Below are positions 23,521 through 34,983 of a stretch of 64,000 nucleotides of DNA, one piece after another; position 1 is the stretch's first letter, and the number at the start of each line of letters is the position of its first letter. The DNA comes from Dissophora ornata. Its lineage: Eukaryota > Mortierellomycota > Mortierellomycetes > Mortierellales > Mortierellaceae. The position numbers were made by a program, and so were the translations under genes. Location: contig MU616647.1 in assembly GCA_025201705.1 (NCBI GenBank), positions 4,582-68,581 of the forward strand, read 5' to 3'. Under the pieces are notes generated by a model. That model was not told the DNA's origin, did not search any database, and saw only the letters and a list, made by a program, of their open reading frames with translations.

Positions 23521-26500
23521 ATGGACGCTACGTTAATCAGGACCATCAACAAGCTGCAAGATGCTTTCTCGACAGTTGGTGTGCACAACCCTGTGGACCT
23601 GCCTCAGATTGTAGTTATCGGCTCCCAGTCTTCTGGAAAGAGTTCCGTTCTCGAGAACATTGTCGGACGCGACTTTCTGCCCCGTGGCTCTGGCATCGTG
23701 ACTCGTCGCCCATTGGTATGATGATGGCTCGCCTCAGCTGTGCTGATGCAGTCTCAGTCTGGCTCTCATCGATGCTGCGCTCTTTTCGTGACACTGACAT
23801 TGAGGACGCGACTCTGCTGGGGCTCTTTTTTTTTATTGTGCGTGCATAGGTCCTCCAACTGATCAATCGTCCCTCGGCCAACGCCGCCGCGGAGGAGGGC
23901 GACAAAGACAAAGGCAAGTTGACGGTTACTCACTGAGTGTTGGATGGCTCGGGCTGTGTGGGGAGTGCAGGACAGCAATGAAAGTATGGCGCAAAGTCAG
24001 GATGGACCAGCAAGAGAAGGTGTGCCTGGATCCATGTGATTCTATCCGTCACGCTCCTGAAGCTGGACCGTTGTGGTCGAATGATAGCAAGAGACATGTG
24101 GAGATTCGATAAGGGTGATCGCCCGCCATCCTTACCCCTGTCTGCGTGCTTGGTCCTAATTTTTTGTTGTGTCTGATGCGCAACTGCGTTGTTTAGAGGA
24201 CAATAAGGACCCTGCGGACGACAAGAAAGAGCCTGAGGAATGGGGCGAGTTCTTGCACCAGCCCGGTGTCAAGTACACGGATTTCAACCTTATCCGCGAA
24301 GAGATCGTCCGCGACACTGAAGCCAAGACTGGAAAAAACGCTGGTATGGCCAAATTGCCGGACCCCAATCGCTCGGTGTAGGTTAGCAGCGGGCAAGCAC
24401 TGACCCACGCCTCCCTTTCCCATATGCTCTACACATTCTTTATTCGTCAATAGGAATCTCGCCTCTCCCCATCAACCTCCGTATCTACTCCCCTCATGTC
24501 TTGACCCTCACCCTGGTCGATTTGCCTGGGTTGACCAAGGTATCCATCTTCAGCAACACGAACGGCACTCGTCTACTGGCTCTCAGCCCCGCTTTTATAA
24601 TATGATCCTTGACCAATTGCTGACACGGTTATCTTTGGGACATGACTGACAATAGCTCCCCGTTGGAGACCAGCCGAAGGATATTGAGAAGCAGATCAGG
24701 GACATGATCATCAAATACATCACCAAGCCCAACTCAATCATCTTGGCAGTCACTGCCGCCAATGTCGATCTCGCCAACTCTGACGGACTTCGCCTAGCTC
24801 GTGACGTTGATCCCGAGGGAGCCAGGACCATCGGAGTTTTGACCAAAGTTGATCTGATGTAAGTTCCGTACATGTCAACTAACACTAAGCCTTCATGGTA
24901 ACTGCATCATGCTCACTCGTCTAATACCGGAATGGCCGCGATTATATCATAGGGATACTGGTACCGATGTCGTCGATATTTTGGCCGGCCGCGTTATTCC
25001 CCTTCGTCTCGGCTACGTCCCTGTTGTTAACCGCGGTCAGCGTGACATTGACACCAAAAAGCCTATCAGTCGCTCCTTGGATTCTGAGCGCTCCTTCTTC
25101 GAGAATCACGCTGCCTACAAGAGCAAGGCTCAGTACTGTGGTACTCCCTACCTGGCAAGAAAGCTTAACATGGTATGATACGGCTTACGGAGGAAGTGCT
25201 CGTAAGCGACGCCCGTGTCAGCAGTGTCTCGTCTGACTGAACCCAAAATCACCCTTCCTTCGTTTTTGAACTAGATCTTAATGCACCACATTCGTAATAC
25301 TTTGCCAGAGATCAAAGCAAAGATCCAAGCTGCTTTGGCGAAATACTTGGCGGAGCTCGCTACTCTAGGAGACGGCATGATGGAGGGTGCAGGACAGGCC
25401 AACATTGTTCTTAGCATCATTACGGAGTTTTGCACAGAGTTCCGCACTGTTATCGATGGTAACTCGACTGACCTGACGTCTTTCGAGTTATCTGGAGGTG
25501 CCCGTATCAGCTTTGTGTTCCACGAGCTCTACGCCAATGGAGTCAAATCTCTTGATCCGTTTGATCAGGTGAAGGATGTTGATATCCGCACCATCCTCTA
25601 CAACTCATCTGTAAGTATTGGTCCAGGTTGTATGCGGCGGGGTTATTAGAGCAGCAGATGTGATATTTCGATGCTCGTTCTAACGGGAGCTATTGTCGAT
25701 GGTTTTACATTAGGGCTCCTCCCCAGCTCTATTTGTCGGCACTACAGCATTCGAGGTCATCATCAAGCAGCAGATCAAGCGCTTGGAGGACCCCAGTTTG
25801 CGCTGTGTCAACTTGGTCTTTGATGAGTTAGTCCGCATCCTGACCCAGCTCTTGTCGAAGCAGGTACTGTACACTTTTTTATTATTTGCCAAGGCCAGCT
25901 CGAACCCGCTCTTGTTTTTGGCGCACTCTTAACTATTTATATCTTCTTGTTCTCCTCAGCTCTTCAAGCGATTCCCTCAGCTCAAGGACCGTTTCTACCA
26001 GGTCGTCATCAACTTCTACCGTAAGCAATTGAGCCCCACCAACAAACTCGTCCAAGATTTAATTAGGTAAGACCTGGATTCCTGTGGTTATACGACGCAT
26101 AAACACGCATGTCAGACACCTTTTGTAACATGCGCCTGGGCACTTCGCTATCTTTAGCATGGAGTCGTGTTATATCAACACTGGTCACCCTGACTTCTTG
26201 AATGGACACAAGGCCATGGCTGTCATCAACGAACGTATGAATCAGGCCAAGAACCCTCAGCCGGTTGATCCCAAGAACCGCAACTCTGTGCTCGCAAATT
26301 TGCCCCCGAGTCTCGAGCCTGAGCCGACAAACAATGGCTTCTTTGGAAGTTTCTTTGCTGGCAAGAAGAAGCGTCCTGGCGTTATGGAGCCCGTAAGTCA
26401 CTCTGCTCGATTTTGTATCCTTTAGACAAGGTCTATCATCATAGAAGACATATGTCGATAACACGAAAGTCTTGAAAACGTCTTTTCCCTTGTATTAGCC

Positions 26501-27005
26501 ACCAGCTGTCCTCAAGGCTTCTGGAAACCTCTCTGAGCGTGAGCAGATCGAGACCGAAGTGATCAGTAAGTTTTCTCCTCTTTGCACTGTCTTGGCTGCG
26601 AAGCAATATCAAGTGGCCATACTAACGTTTATCTTTTTGGTTTGGTGTAATAGAGCTGTTGATTTCGTCCTACTTTAACATTGTCAAGCGTACCGTCATT
26701 GACACTGTCCCCAAGGCCATCATGCTCAACCTTGTCAACAATGCCAAGGAGGAACTCCAACGCGAGCTGCTCCAGGAATTGTACAAGACGGAGGTTTTGG
26801 ATGAACTTTTGAAGGAGAGCGAGTTTACACAGACCCGTCGCAAGGAGTGCAAGAAGATGATTGAGGCCCTCCAGAAGGCTGACGAGATTGTCGGTTCTGG
26901 TATGTATTTTCGCTTTTGATCAGAGATAAACCCAGGCTCATCCTTCTATTCTTGCGAGTGACTAACCACACCCTGGACTATCTCATATGAATAGTTGCTG
27001 GATAA
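23521..27005 (+). CDS. VPS1: Dynamin-like GTPase Vps1
   Basis: Thirteen exons (23521-23715, 23850-23913, 24197-24343, 24454-24539, 24656-24858, 24953-25172, 25275-25610, 25714-25863, 25960-26066, 26158-26392, 26499-26565, 26654-26899, 26995-27005) join in frame to 688 residues, close to yeast Vps1. The GTPase motifs are GSQSSGKS (34-41), DLPG (158-161) and TKVD (227-230). The dynamin middle domain and the C-terminal GTPase effector domain ([20 protein letters not shown]) follow. There is no PH or proline-rich domain, as expected for Vps1. It drives fission at endosomes, vacuole and peroxisomes. Intron 2 uses a GC donor (AAAG|GCAAGT), because only that gives a matching phase. The last exon encodes only VAG and the stop. 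Confidence 0.96.
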
Positions 27006-27356
27006 ACGCTGGCTATCCCCCGATACGTGTCACGACAAGCGGTGGCTAATTTACCACCCTCGAAAGAGAGAGAATAGGAGCACGGAAAACATATTCAAAA
27101 AACAGACTGCTTTAGAGAATAATAAAACAGCAATAAAAAAAGGATGCGGGCAAGTATTTAGGTTGGTGTAGACTCAGATGCCAGACTGTGTGTTGTACAA
27201 CAGATTCGGGGACAGAGCGCACGGTATCCATGGTTGGCCACAGCCTTGGGCTTTATTGTTCATGCGGGCGTAATTCTTCGAGGTTGTCTCTGGTCTGTCC
27301 AACATTGCTGGCGGGGGCGCCTTAGACATATTTATATAATGCCAGCAAAAGCTAGA
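27006..27356. other. Tail-to-tail 3' region of VPS1 and the next gene
   Basis: Contains the A-rich polyadenylation region of VPS1 (AATAATAAAACAGCAATAAA near 27117-27137). No gene is seen. Confidence 0.5.
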
Positions 27357-27950
27357 TCATGAGGATCGTGGGAAACTACCAGTATCTTGGACTAGTAAAC
27401 CAAAGCCTGCTGGTTTAGAGGCCCTTCGTAGAAACAGCTGTTCATATGATGGAAGAAATTCGACTCCGTGGCGATGTGGGCGATATGCTTCTTCAGGTGG
27501 CTGTAATGACGACATTGAGGCGGGACATGTATAGAGAGGTAAGGGGATATGGTGCTGGGAAGGTGCTATTGACCCGTTAGCCTCTTCCAGATGATGGCTG
27601 CCTTCAGAATGATCAAGTGTCGAAGAATATGGTGCCCTCTGTGCAGATGAAGAAGGCGGGTTGACCCGCCGCATTTGTCGCAGCCGCAGGTATCCGATTC
27701 CAAACCCAAGGAGGCCGATACAGGAAATGATAGTAACTACAGTGAGGGTCGTATCGGATTGACTGCTGTGTTGCGGAGGGTCCAGAGGATTTGAATAATC
27801 TGTTGTTGGGGACGTTGTCATCATGGTTAAGGGGAAGGTTTCCGTGGGACCTCGTACGGACTGGGATGCGGTCGGGCTCGTGGCATTGAGGGATGTGCGT
27901 GGGCTTATGGTCGTGGTTGTTGATGAAACGTGAAGTTCCGAAGAGCTCAT
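27357..27950 (-). CDS. Ser/Thr-rich single-span membrane protein, unknown function
   Basis: A single exon encodes 197 residues. Residues 1-68 are rich in Ser, Thr and Pro and could carry O-glycans. A membrane segment spans about 69-90 (TLTVVTIISCIGLLGFGIGYL), followed by basic residues (RLRQMRR), so the C-terminal half (91-197) should be cytosolic. That half contains a proline-rich stretch and PSYEQLF near the end, a possible binding motif. The form resembles fungal Wsc/Mid-type surface proteins without the cysteine-rich head. No signal peptide is seen; one might lie in an upstream exon that I could not find. The reading frame is uninterrupted and codon-like. Confidence 0.6.
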   Translation of the reverse strand: MSSSELHVSSTTTTISPRTSLNATSPTASQSVRGPTETFPLTMMTTSPTTDYSNPLDPPQHSSQSDTTLTVVTIISCIGLLGFGIGYLRLRQMRRVNPPSSSAQRAPYSSTLDHSEGSHHLEEANGSIAPSQHHIPLPLYTCPASMSSLQPPEEAYRPHRHGVEFLPSYEQLFLRRASKPAGFGLLVQDTGSFPRSS

Positions 27951-29612
27951 GGCAGATGTATGGATAGAATTACCGGTATAAGGTTCAGTGCGGATAGTGC
28001 TAGGCTAGCAGATTGCTAGGATGGAGGAATTAGAGTATGGATGGATGAAAAGAGAAGAGGAAGCAAAGAGCCGAGGGGATGCCGACCCGCCGTTTGCTTT
28101 ATAAAACGCCTTCCAGGTTGACGATTTGAGAGGCCGATTTGTGCGGCGGAAAAACTGGTAAGAAATGCCACAGCCCAATGCAGCAATTTGTATGCAGCAG
28201 AGAGCTGCAGCGCTGTCTCGTTCCAGGACGCAGGACAGACACCACAGACACCGCGGCGCGCGCCATGCTGCATTGTGCGTGGTGGGATGTTGTGCGGGCG
28301 TCGAGTGCTGTGGGCTGCACTTGTTTAAAATCTGGCAGGAAAAAGTTATGTTGCTGTCCGAGAATCACGGTGCTCTTGGAGCAAGAGAGTTTGGTGGCGT
28401 AAATTGCACGCGACGCGTCTCGCAGCCCCGTGACGAAGCATTTACATCGCATCGATTGCACTTCCGACAGCGATTCTGCGTTGTGACAAGGAAGGTGTTG
28501 ATACCACAGGTGCCACAGCAAGCGCTCGGTGCCAGTCTGCCCGCGAAGAGTGCGCATACGACAGTGGAGATGAAACAATCAAGGACGCGCACTGTGGTGC
28601 AGTCCGGCGCAGCTGCAGCCCTGTCGCTCCTGGGAAAGCAGAGGAGTGACTGTCTGCTGAGTGTCGTCGCCGCCCTCTGTGCTTCGCGGGGTTCCAGCCG
28701 GGGCCCAGTCCGTCTGTGTGCGACAGCACTACCAATTGGCCAATTGCTGCCCTTGCCTGCCCTGACTTTTCTTTTTATTTTTTTTTTTATTTTTTTTTAT
28801 TTTTCTGTCGCTGTTTGTTGCTGTTGTTGCTGCTGTTCCTGCCAACTTCTCGAGGTGGTGACATTACATTCAAACCTCGACGGATTCAATTCATCCCGAT
28901 CCAAGTGATTCGATTCAAATCAACCACTCAACCTTATTCCATAACTCATCGCCCCTTCCAAGCTAGTTCATATCTTCCTTCCTCGACATCTCAACACCCC
29001 AACGGCTTCTCTACTCTGCTTTGCTCGGCTGCAGGACGGATCCATCCTCTACCCTCTCTCGTCGCCTTCACTCCTCCGCACAACGGGGGACACACCAAAC
29101 CATCGCAGGGCTCAACCCGACCAACCGAATCTAGCCATTCTATCTCTCTTCCTCACCCCCGTCCCTGTTGTACCCCCCTCCCTTTGCGTCCTCGCCCTCC
29201 TCTTCACAGCAGCTCATCTTTTGCTTGCATATCCTTCTTTTATTTCTTGCTGCTCTCTCCACTCCCCATTGTTCTTTCTTTCCTTCCTTCTCTCCTCGCC
29301 TCTTTCCTTCCCCTTCCCTGTCCTCTCCCACTCCCTTCTTGGACAGTGCGGCACCAACCAGCAGTAAGCAGCAGCAGCAGCAGTAGCGGCAGCTCCTTCT
29401 TCTCTGTGTCGAGGTTGGTCCACCTTGCGAGAGAACGAACTCTCCTGCCCTGCACTGTCTTCTCTTTTCACCCTGCCTCCCCTTTGTTGTGAGGGAAAGA
29501 AAGAAAGAAAAAAAAACGCACACGCTAGCACTCGCTCCCGTGAGCACACAGACATTCGCACTCGACATTCGCATTTGCTGCCCCTCGACAGTCTCTGCCT
29601 CTGCTCGTCATC
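27951..29612. promoter_or_regulatory. Long divergent intergenic region and cyclin leader
   Basis: This 1.66-kb stretch separates two divergent starts. It holds a long T-rich run (28764-28808) and a strongly CT-rich zone (28960-29480), then a purine run (GAAAGAAAGAAAGAAAAAAA near 29493). Mirror ORFs here on both strands are low-complexity artefacts. A long, CT-rich 5' leader for the cyclin is likely, possibly with upstream ORFs or a leader intron, but I cannot place a transcription start. Confidence 0.5.
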
Positions 29613-32600
29613 ATGGAGTCGACCATCGCTGAGAGAACACCTGATCTCATCCGCGACAACATCTGCGGCAGCAGTCAGGGTAGCCGGACCATCACAACAA
29701 CTGGTGCCGCTATCCCGGGTCGTAACATCGATACTTCCGCCAATATGCAGCTGAACTCACCTCCAGACAGCTCCCCTTCACACTCGCCATCCCCTTCTAT
29801 CGACACTGTTATCGAAACTCCGTCTACCTTTAGCCCAATCGCTTCAGCTCTCCTTGCTCCGATCCCTGTTGCAAAAAGCAGGGCTAGCATGGTTTTCGAC
29901 AGTAAGGTCCAGTTACATCCCAAGGGATCCCTCACGCCACGTCCTCTCTCTTCTCGTTCCTCCTATTCCGAGCCCATTATCGCTGATGACGAGTATCGCC
30001 AACAAACAAGGTCTGAGCCTCCCCCATCGTTCTTCAACGTGTCCGAGGTTCTTGTTAAACGGAGGGCTGCTAGGAGCCCACTGCGGCCACGAGCCCAGAC
30101 CCAGGGTCAAGGGCGCGAGAGACCCTACTCGATGATGGTTTTTCCTACACATAGTTTGCAAGCCCAACAGTCCTTCTGCCTGAAGGACGCTCTGCCTTCC
30201 GGATCTCTAGAATTGCAATCGTCAAACGAAGACCATTTCCCAGAACTGCCGCGAACACCAGATCCATTCTGGGACGGCTCTGAAGATCCTGAAGAACCAG
30301 AGAGTAATAAGCGACCAAAGAGCGAACTTCGAGGTCCAGCTGGTCGCCGAGCTCGTGGCACTTCCCTCACTAACCGTCCTAGGCCACCCCTCCGCCGACG
30401 GTCGACCATGTCCATGATCGCAGACCTTGACCTCTCCGGGGCGGATAATGCTGCCCAGGAACGTGGAGAAGACGACGAGGGCGGCTTCTTCTCCATCGAC
30501 GTGAGCGGAACATTAGTTTGTGATGAGGGTGAGAACACGGCTGTCCAAACACCCATCAAGAAAAAAGGCACGCAACGGACACCGTTGACAGACATTTCGT
30601 GCAGCTCTGTCGTTCAAGTTTCGGTAAGTTCTAGTGCTTTTGTGGCGGGATGGCGTAAGGCCGTCTCGTTGTTTTATGCATGTTCTTGTTGAGCTCTTCC
30701 TGTGTGCCCATCTCGATTTGTCCCTCTCCCTATCGCAGTCCCTATCGAAGCCGTGTACTGTTGTTGATGGATGGCGAGGATCGATTTGTACGTTTATCAG
30801 CTTATGTGATTTGTATCCGTTGGCAACAAGGCCTATCCACCAACAACGCGTCAATTGACCTAGTGTATTTCACATATCTCCTTCTTTTGATCCGACAACT
30901 CCTTTTTCTGTGCTCTTGCTTGTTTTGGAAAGCGCGTCGGTTGACGGCACGATGTGAATCTAGCCGTTTTTTTTTTTTTTTTTTGAGTTTGTTTACGGGT
31001 GTGTTTGTTGTTTGTTAGTGGATCGCGTGTGGTTGGGCGCGAAGCTTTGTTTTCGTGTCTGTGCCTGACTGAATTCACGCTCCCTGTCTTGTTGTGTTTT
31101 GCGCTATTGTTTTCTTGGAGTTGATCTAACGGTTCTGTTGCACCATTGTCCCCGCTGCATAGCTCGGAGCCAAACCTCTGGGACCGCTGATGACCAGACA
31201 GCCAAGAAAAGGTGAGTTTTCACATAGGAGATAGATAGATGATGGATGGCGCGTTTATGTTATAGTAGTACATACACACTAGTCGTAGTCCGAAACGTTT
31301 TTACTGCCCATGCCTGTGTGGAACATTGCCCTCGCTCGTCATTTGTGTGAAGACCGTCAATGTTGTGTAACCAAACACCACTGATCCGTCAAATGAAGAA
31401 TCTAAACTGTTCTCACTTGTCCGGGCTCACTCGTGTTGTCTGCAGGCTCGACCCGTCAACGACTAATAATCGTCAACCCCTTCCCGATGAGCCCCTCGTA
31501 CTGGGAGGAGTACGCCAACGACACGTTCATGTATCTGCTCGAGATCGAGGTATGTAGCCACATCGTTGCCTTCTTTTCCCTTCTTTTCTTGTTTTTTTTA
31601 GCTTGCATTTGGAGCATCTGCATCTGTACTCAGACTGTCGTTGTGCCACCACTCGTCCATTCTCTTCCAGGGACGATATGACCGGTACATGTACATGGAT
31701 CCTGACTCTGAATCCACCTCTCACCGAACGACCCTCGTTCTATGGCTTGTGGAAGTGTGCTATAAATACCTTGAATATCAGCCCACTACACTTCATGCTG
31801 CTGGTAAAGCTCCCTCTTTGTATCTTGATGCTCGCAGAACTAGGCGCATTTCCATCCCATCTGACTCTGACTACCCTTTTTACTCTTTTCTTTGGAAACC
31901 AACAGTCAACATATTAGATCGGTACCTGAGCATTCACAAAATGGAGCAGGTCCCTCTGAGCGAGCTGCAATGTGTCGGGATGTGCGCATTGATGATCGCC
32001 GCGTATGTTTGTGTATTCTGTATTGTGCAACTCTTACGAATCTTTGGTGAATACATGTACATCATTTGCTAAAATACACGGTCTAAATCCACATTTGCAT
32101 TCTCTGCTGGCTCTTTCATAGAAAACTTGAAGAGCACACGGACAACAAGTGCTCCATCGCTGATCTCTGCAAGCTCTGTGATCTGTACACTCCTCAGGAG
32201 ATAACTAGCATGGAACTGTCCATGCTTGTCGTTTTAAAATTTGAAATCTTGGTGGCGAGCGCCATAGGATTCTCAGACTACTTCCAACGCGCTGTCCCTG
32301 CAAACCCGATGTTGTCAGAATTGACGGACGTAAGTGTGTGTGTATGTACTTGTTTATATATCTATACAACTAATAGGATCGAGAAAAAAGCACTCACAAC
32401 GTATTACTTCCTGTTCAGTTCCTGTGCGATTTAAGCTTGATATCTCACGAATTTCTAGACTTCAACGCTTCACAGATTGCTGCATCGGTAGGTTGCGACG
32501 CGGATGCTAGTGTATATGCTTTCTGGGGTGCTGATACTGATCGACCATTACATTGTGTTCCTCGTTATCTGCAGGCCATGTGGATTGCACTGTGTGCGTT

Positions 32601-32790
32601 GCACGATAATTGGAGCGAGGAGCTGGCGATCCTGACGGGCTACAGCAGGCTTGACCTGACACCCTGCACAATGGCATTCAAAGAGCTGATATGCTCTTCT
32701 ACCTATACCCTGGAGCAACTAGCGCCTCTGGGTCTGAAGTACCCCCTGGAGCAGACACTTGCGACATTGACCCCTGTGCTGCAGATGTGA
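29613..32790 (+). CDS. Mitotic (A/B-type) cyclin
   Basis: Eight exons (29613-30623, 31163-31211, 31446-31549, 31671-31803, 31906-32002, 32122-32329, 32419-32487, 32575-32790) join to 628 residues. The N-terminal half (1-370) is Ser/Pro-rich and disordered, with many SP/TP sites and a destruction-box-like RTPLTDIS at 322-329. The cyclin box N-domain follows (YWEEYANDTFMYLLEIE; TLVLWLVEVCYKYLEYQP; LDRYLSIHKM; AAKLEEH) and then a cyclin C-domain (MLVVLKFEILVASAIGFSDY onward). The motif order suits a B- or A-type cyclin that activates Cdk1, and the D-box suggests APC/C-driven destruction. The unusually long N-terminus is noted. Exon 1 is large, the rest small. Confidence 0.88.
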
Positions 32791-32916
32791 TCAATAAAGC
32801 CCTCGGCGAGTCACGTTACCTCTGCCCACAAATCCTCGTTGCGGTGGTGCTGTTCCACGTCTTTCTTTTGCGTTCTTTGTTCATCTCTCCATCGCACACA
32901 TTACACAAACACAATA

Positions 32917-34883
32917 ATGGCCGACGATAAGCAGAAGCATCTCGTGTTCTCCATTCTCGAGTTCCTCCAGTCCTCGCTCAACAACGGCACCATCAAACAG
33001 GATGACTCTGAGGGCATCGAAGGTACGCCACACCCCGCCTTTATTTCCCATATTCTCTGCCTTCCTTTCCCGTAACCATCGCGACCGCGGGCTTGCGATG
33101 CCTTGACACACTATACCCGAATGATTGTCTGACCTGTCTCCGCAACAACAATTTGCATCTAGTTGCCATTCAGTGCATTGGCGAGGCCTTTGGAGTCGAC
33201 TTGAACGACGCTGCCCAAGCCCAGACTTACAGCACCAAGCCCGCCAGCTTGATGTCTATCTTTGATGTGTTCGTGAACGCGCAGAAGAAGCTTGGAAACA
33301 AGGTATGACAGCGCTCCTCCACCCGGAGCAAAGCAGGACAGCACGAGCGGTGGGGAGGATCGATCTGCAGGATCACAGGATTATTTTTTCTATTGACACT
33401 GGAGAGTCCACCACGCACGTGTGATCCCTCTCGGTGTGCCAGAGACAGCTCAAACGAAGAACGTGAGAATGTCAATCAAGCTCTCTGGAGGACACAGGAT
33501 TTATTGCACATGCAAGGGCAGCAACTTTTGTGCCCACGTTTCATGTGCTCAGCAATGACCGCAGCAGAAGTTTCGTCATTTGCCTCTTCTTTATTGACGG
33601 AATTGCAACGCCTTCACAACTCACATTAGAACGCCGCCGCCGCCTCTGCTGCCTCTTCTGCCGCCTCCACCTCTGCTTCGACCACCCCTGCTTCAAAGTC
33701 GAACGAGCCCACTGCCGAGCAAAAGAAGAACGCCGAGGACTTGAAGGTTGCCGGTAAGATTTCCGCAATTGTGTTTTTTCTACCATCTAAAGTGATACTT
33801 GGGCGCTGATCCGCTGGACATTTGTTATTGGAAAACACAGGTAACCGCAAGGTGAACGAGAAGGATTACGCCGAGGCCATCCGTCTATACACAGAGGCCA
33901 TCGTGTTGAACCCTGGCAATGCTGTCTACTATGCCAACCGGTAGGACATCTCGGAAGCTCATGTTATCGAGCATCGATAGTTTCGGCTCCTCTGATTACC
34001 GATGCTCATGTGTTACTTTACGTATTGTCCACTTTCAACAGCGCCGCTTCATACAGCCAGATTGGCGATCACCAAAACGCAATCAAGGACTCGCTCAAGG
34101 CTTCCGAGGTCGACCCGTCCTACAGCAAGGCATACAGTCGTCTTGGTCATGCGTACTTCTCTGTCGGCAAGTACCAGGATGCCGTTACTGCCTACGAAAA
34201 AGGATTGGCCCTCGAACCCAATAATGTCACCATGAAGAGCTCTCTGGCCACCGCTCGCTCCAAGGCTCGTGACAATGAAGTTGCACCCTCTGCGCGCAGC
34301 GGTGCTGGTGCTGGTGCAGGTGCAGGTGGACTCCCAGCTGGATTCCCAGACTTGAGTGCTTTTGGCGGTGGTGGCGGCGGCATGCCCGACTTGGCTGGCT
34401 TGATGAACAACCCCGCGTTGATGAACATGGCACAGCAGATGATGCAATCAGGCGCCTTGAACTCGCTGATGAGCAACCCTGCTATGCAGCAGATGGCCCA
34501 GCGCATGATGTCCGGTGGCGGGAGCCCCAATATCGATGAAATGATGAGGGATCCAGAGATTGCTGAGGCGTAAGTGCTCATACAAAGAACAACACTCGTA
34601 CAATTTTTACTGGATGTTGTATGCGTGATCGGATATTAATATTGTCTTCTCCACCTTGTACCCTTTGCTCGTCACTCGACATAGTGCTCGCGGATTGATG
34701 AACAATATGGGTGGCGCTGGTGGCGCTGGTGGCGCTGGTGGTGCACCCAGACCTCAGGAAGATGATGAGAGTAAGTGTATATACTGATGACACTGTGGCC
34801 GCGATCAAAATTTGTTGCTGATCTTTAAAGCGGCTCCTGACCAACATTCTATTCAATTCCTGTGTCTTTTCTTAGTGCTGTAA
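32917..34883 (+). CDS. SGT2: SGT2/SGTA co-chaperone of the GET pathway
   Basis: Seven exons (32917-33022, 33163-33302, 33630-33753, 33841-33940, 34042-34569, 34685-34770, 34876-34883) join to 363 residues. The N-terminal dimerisation helix domain (LVFSILEFLQSSLNNGTI) binds Get4/Get5. An Ala/Ser linker is followed by three TPR repeats (ADLK-type start at EDLKVAGNRKVNEKDYAEAI; AASYSQIGDHQNAIKDSLKA; AYSRLGHAYFSVGKYQDAV), which bind Hsp70/Hsp90. The C-terminus is rich in Met, Asn, Gln and Gly (NNPALMNMAQQMMQ), the client-binding region for tail anchors. Gly-Ala repeats flank it. The final exon adds only ML and the stop. It starts 126 bp after the cyclin stop on the same strand. Confidence 0.94.
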
Positions 34884-34939
34884 ATATTTTCGGAAACTTG
34901 CGACTCTCACGAGTCCATGTTGTTAGAAATGATAAAAAA

Positions 34940-34945
34940 ATAAAT
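34940..34945 (+). terminator. Polyadenylation signal of SGT2
   Basis: AATAAA lies 57 bp past the SGT2 stop. It is only about 40 bp before the end of the convergent MED20 gene. Confidence 0.5.
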
Positions 34946-34983
34946 GTATGGAAATGCGAGGATTGTGATTCATAGAATTTATT

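Noticed and set aside
28016..29574. Many overlapping ORFs on both strands upstream of the cyclin.
   Set aside because: They overlap each other in CT- or GA-rich sequence without domain motifs, as expected for low-complexity leader DNA.
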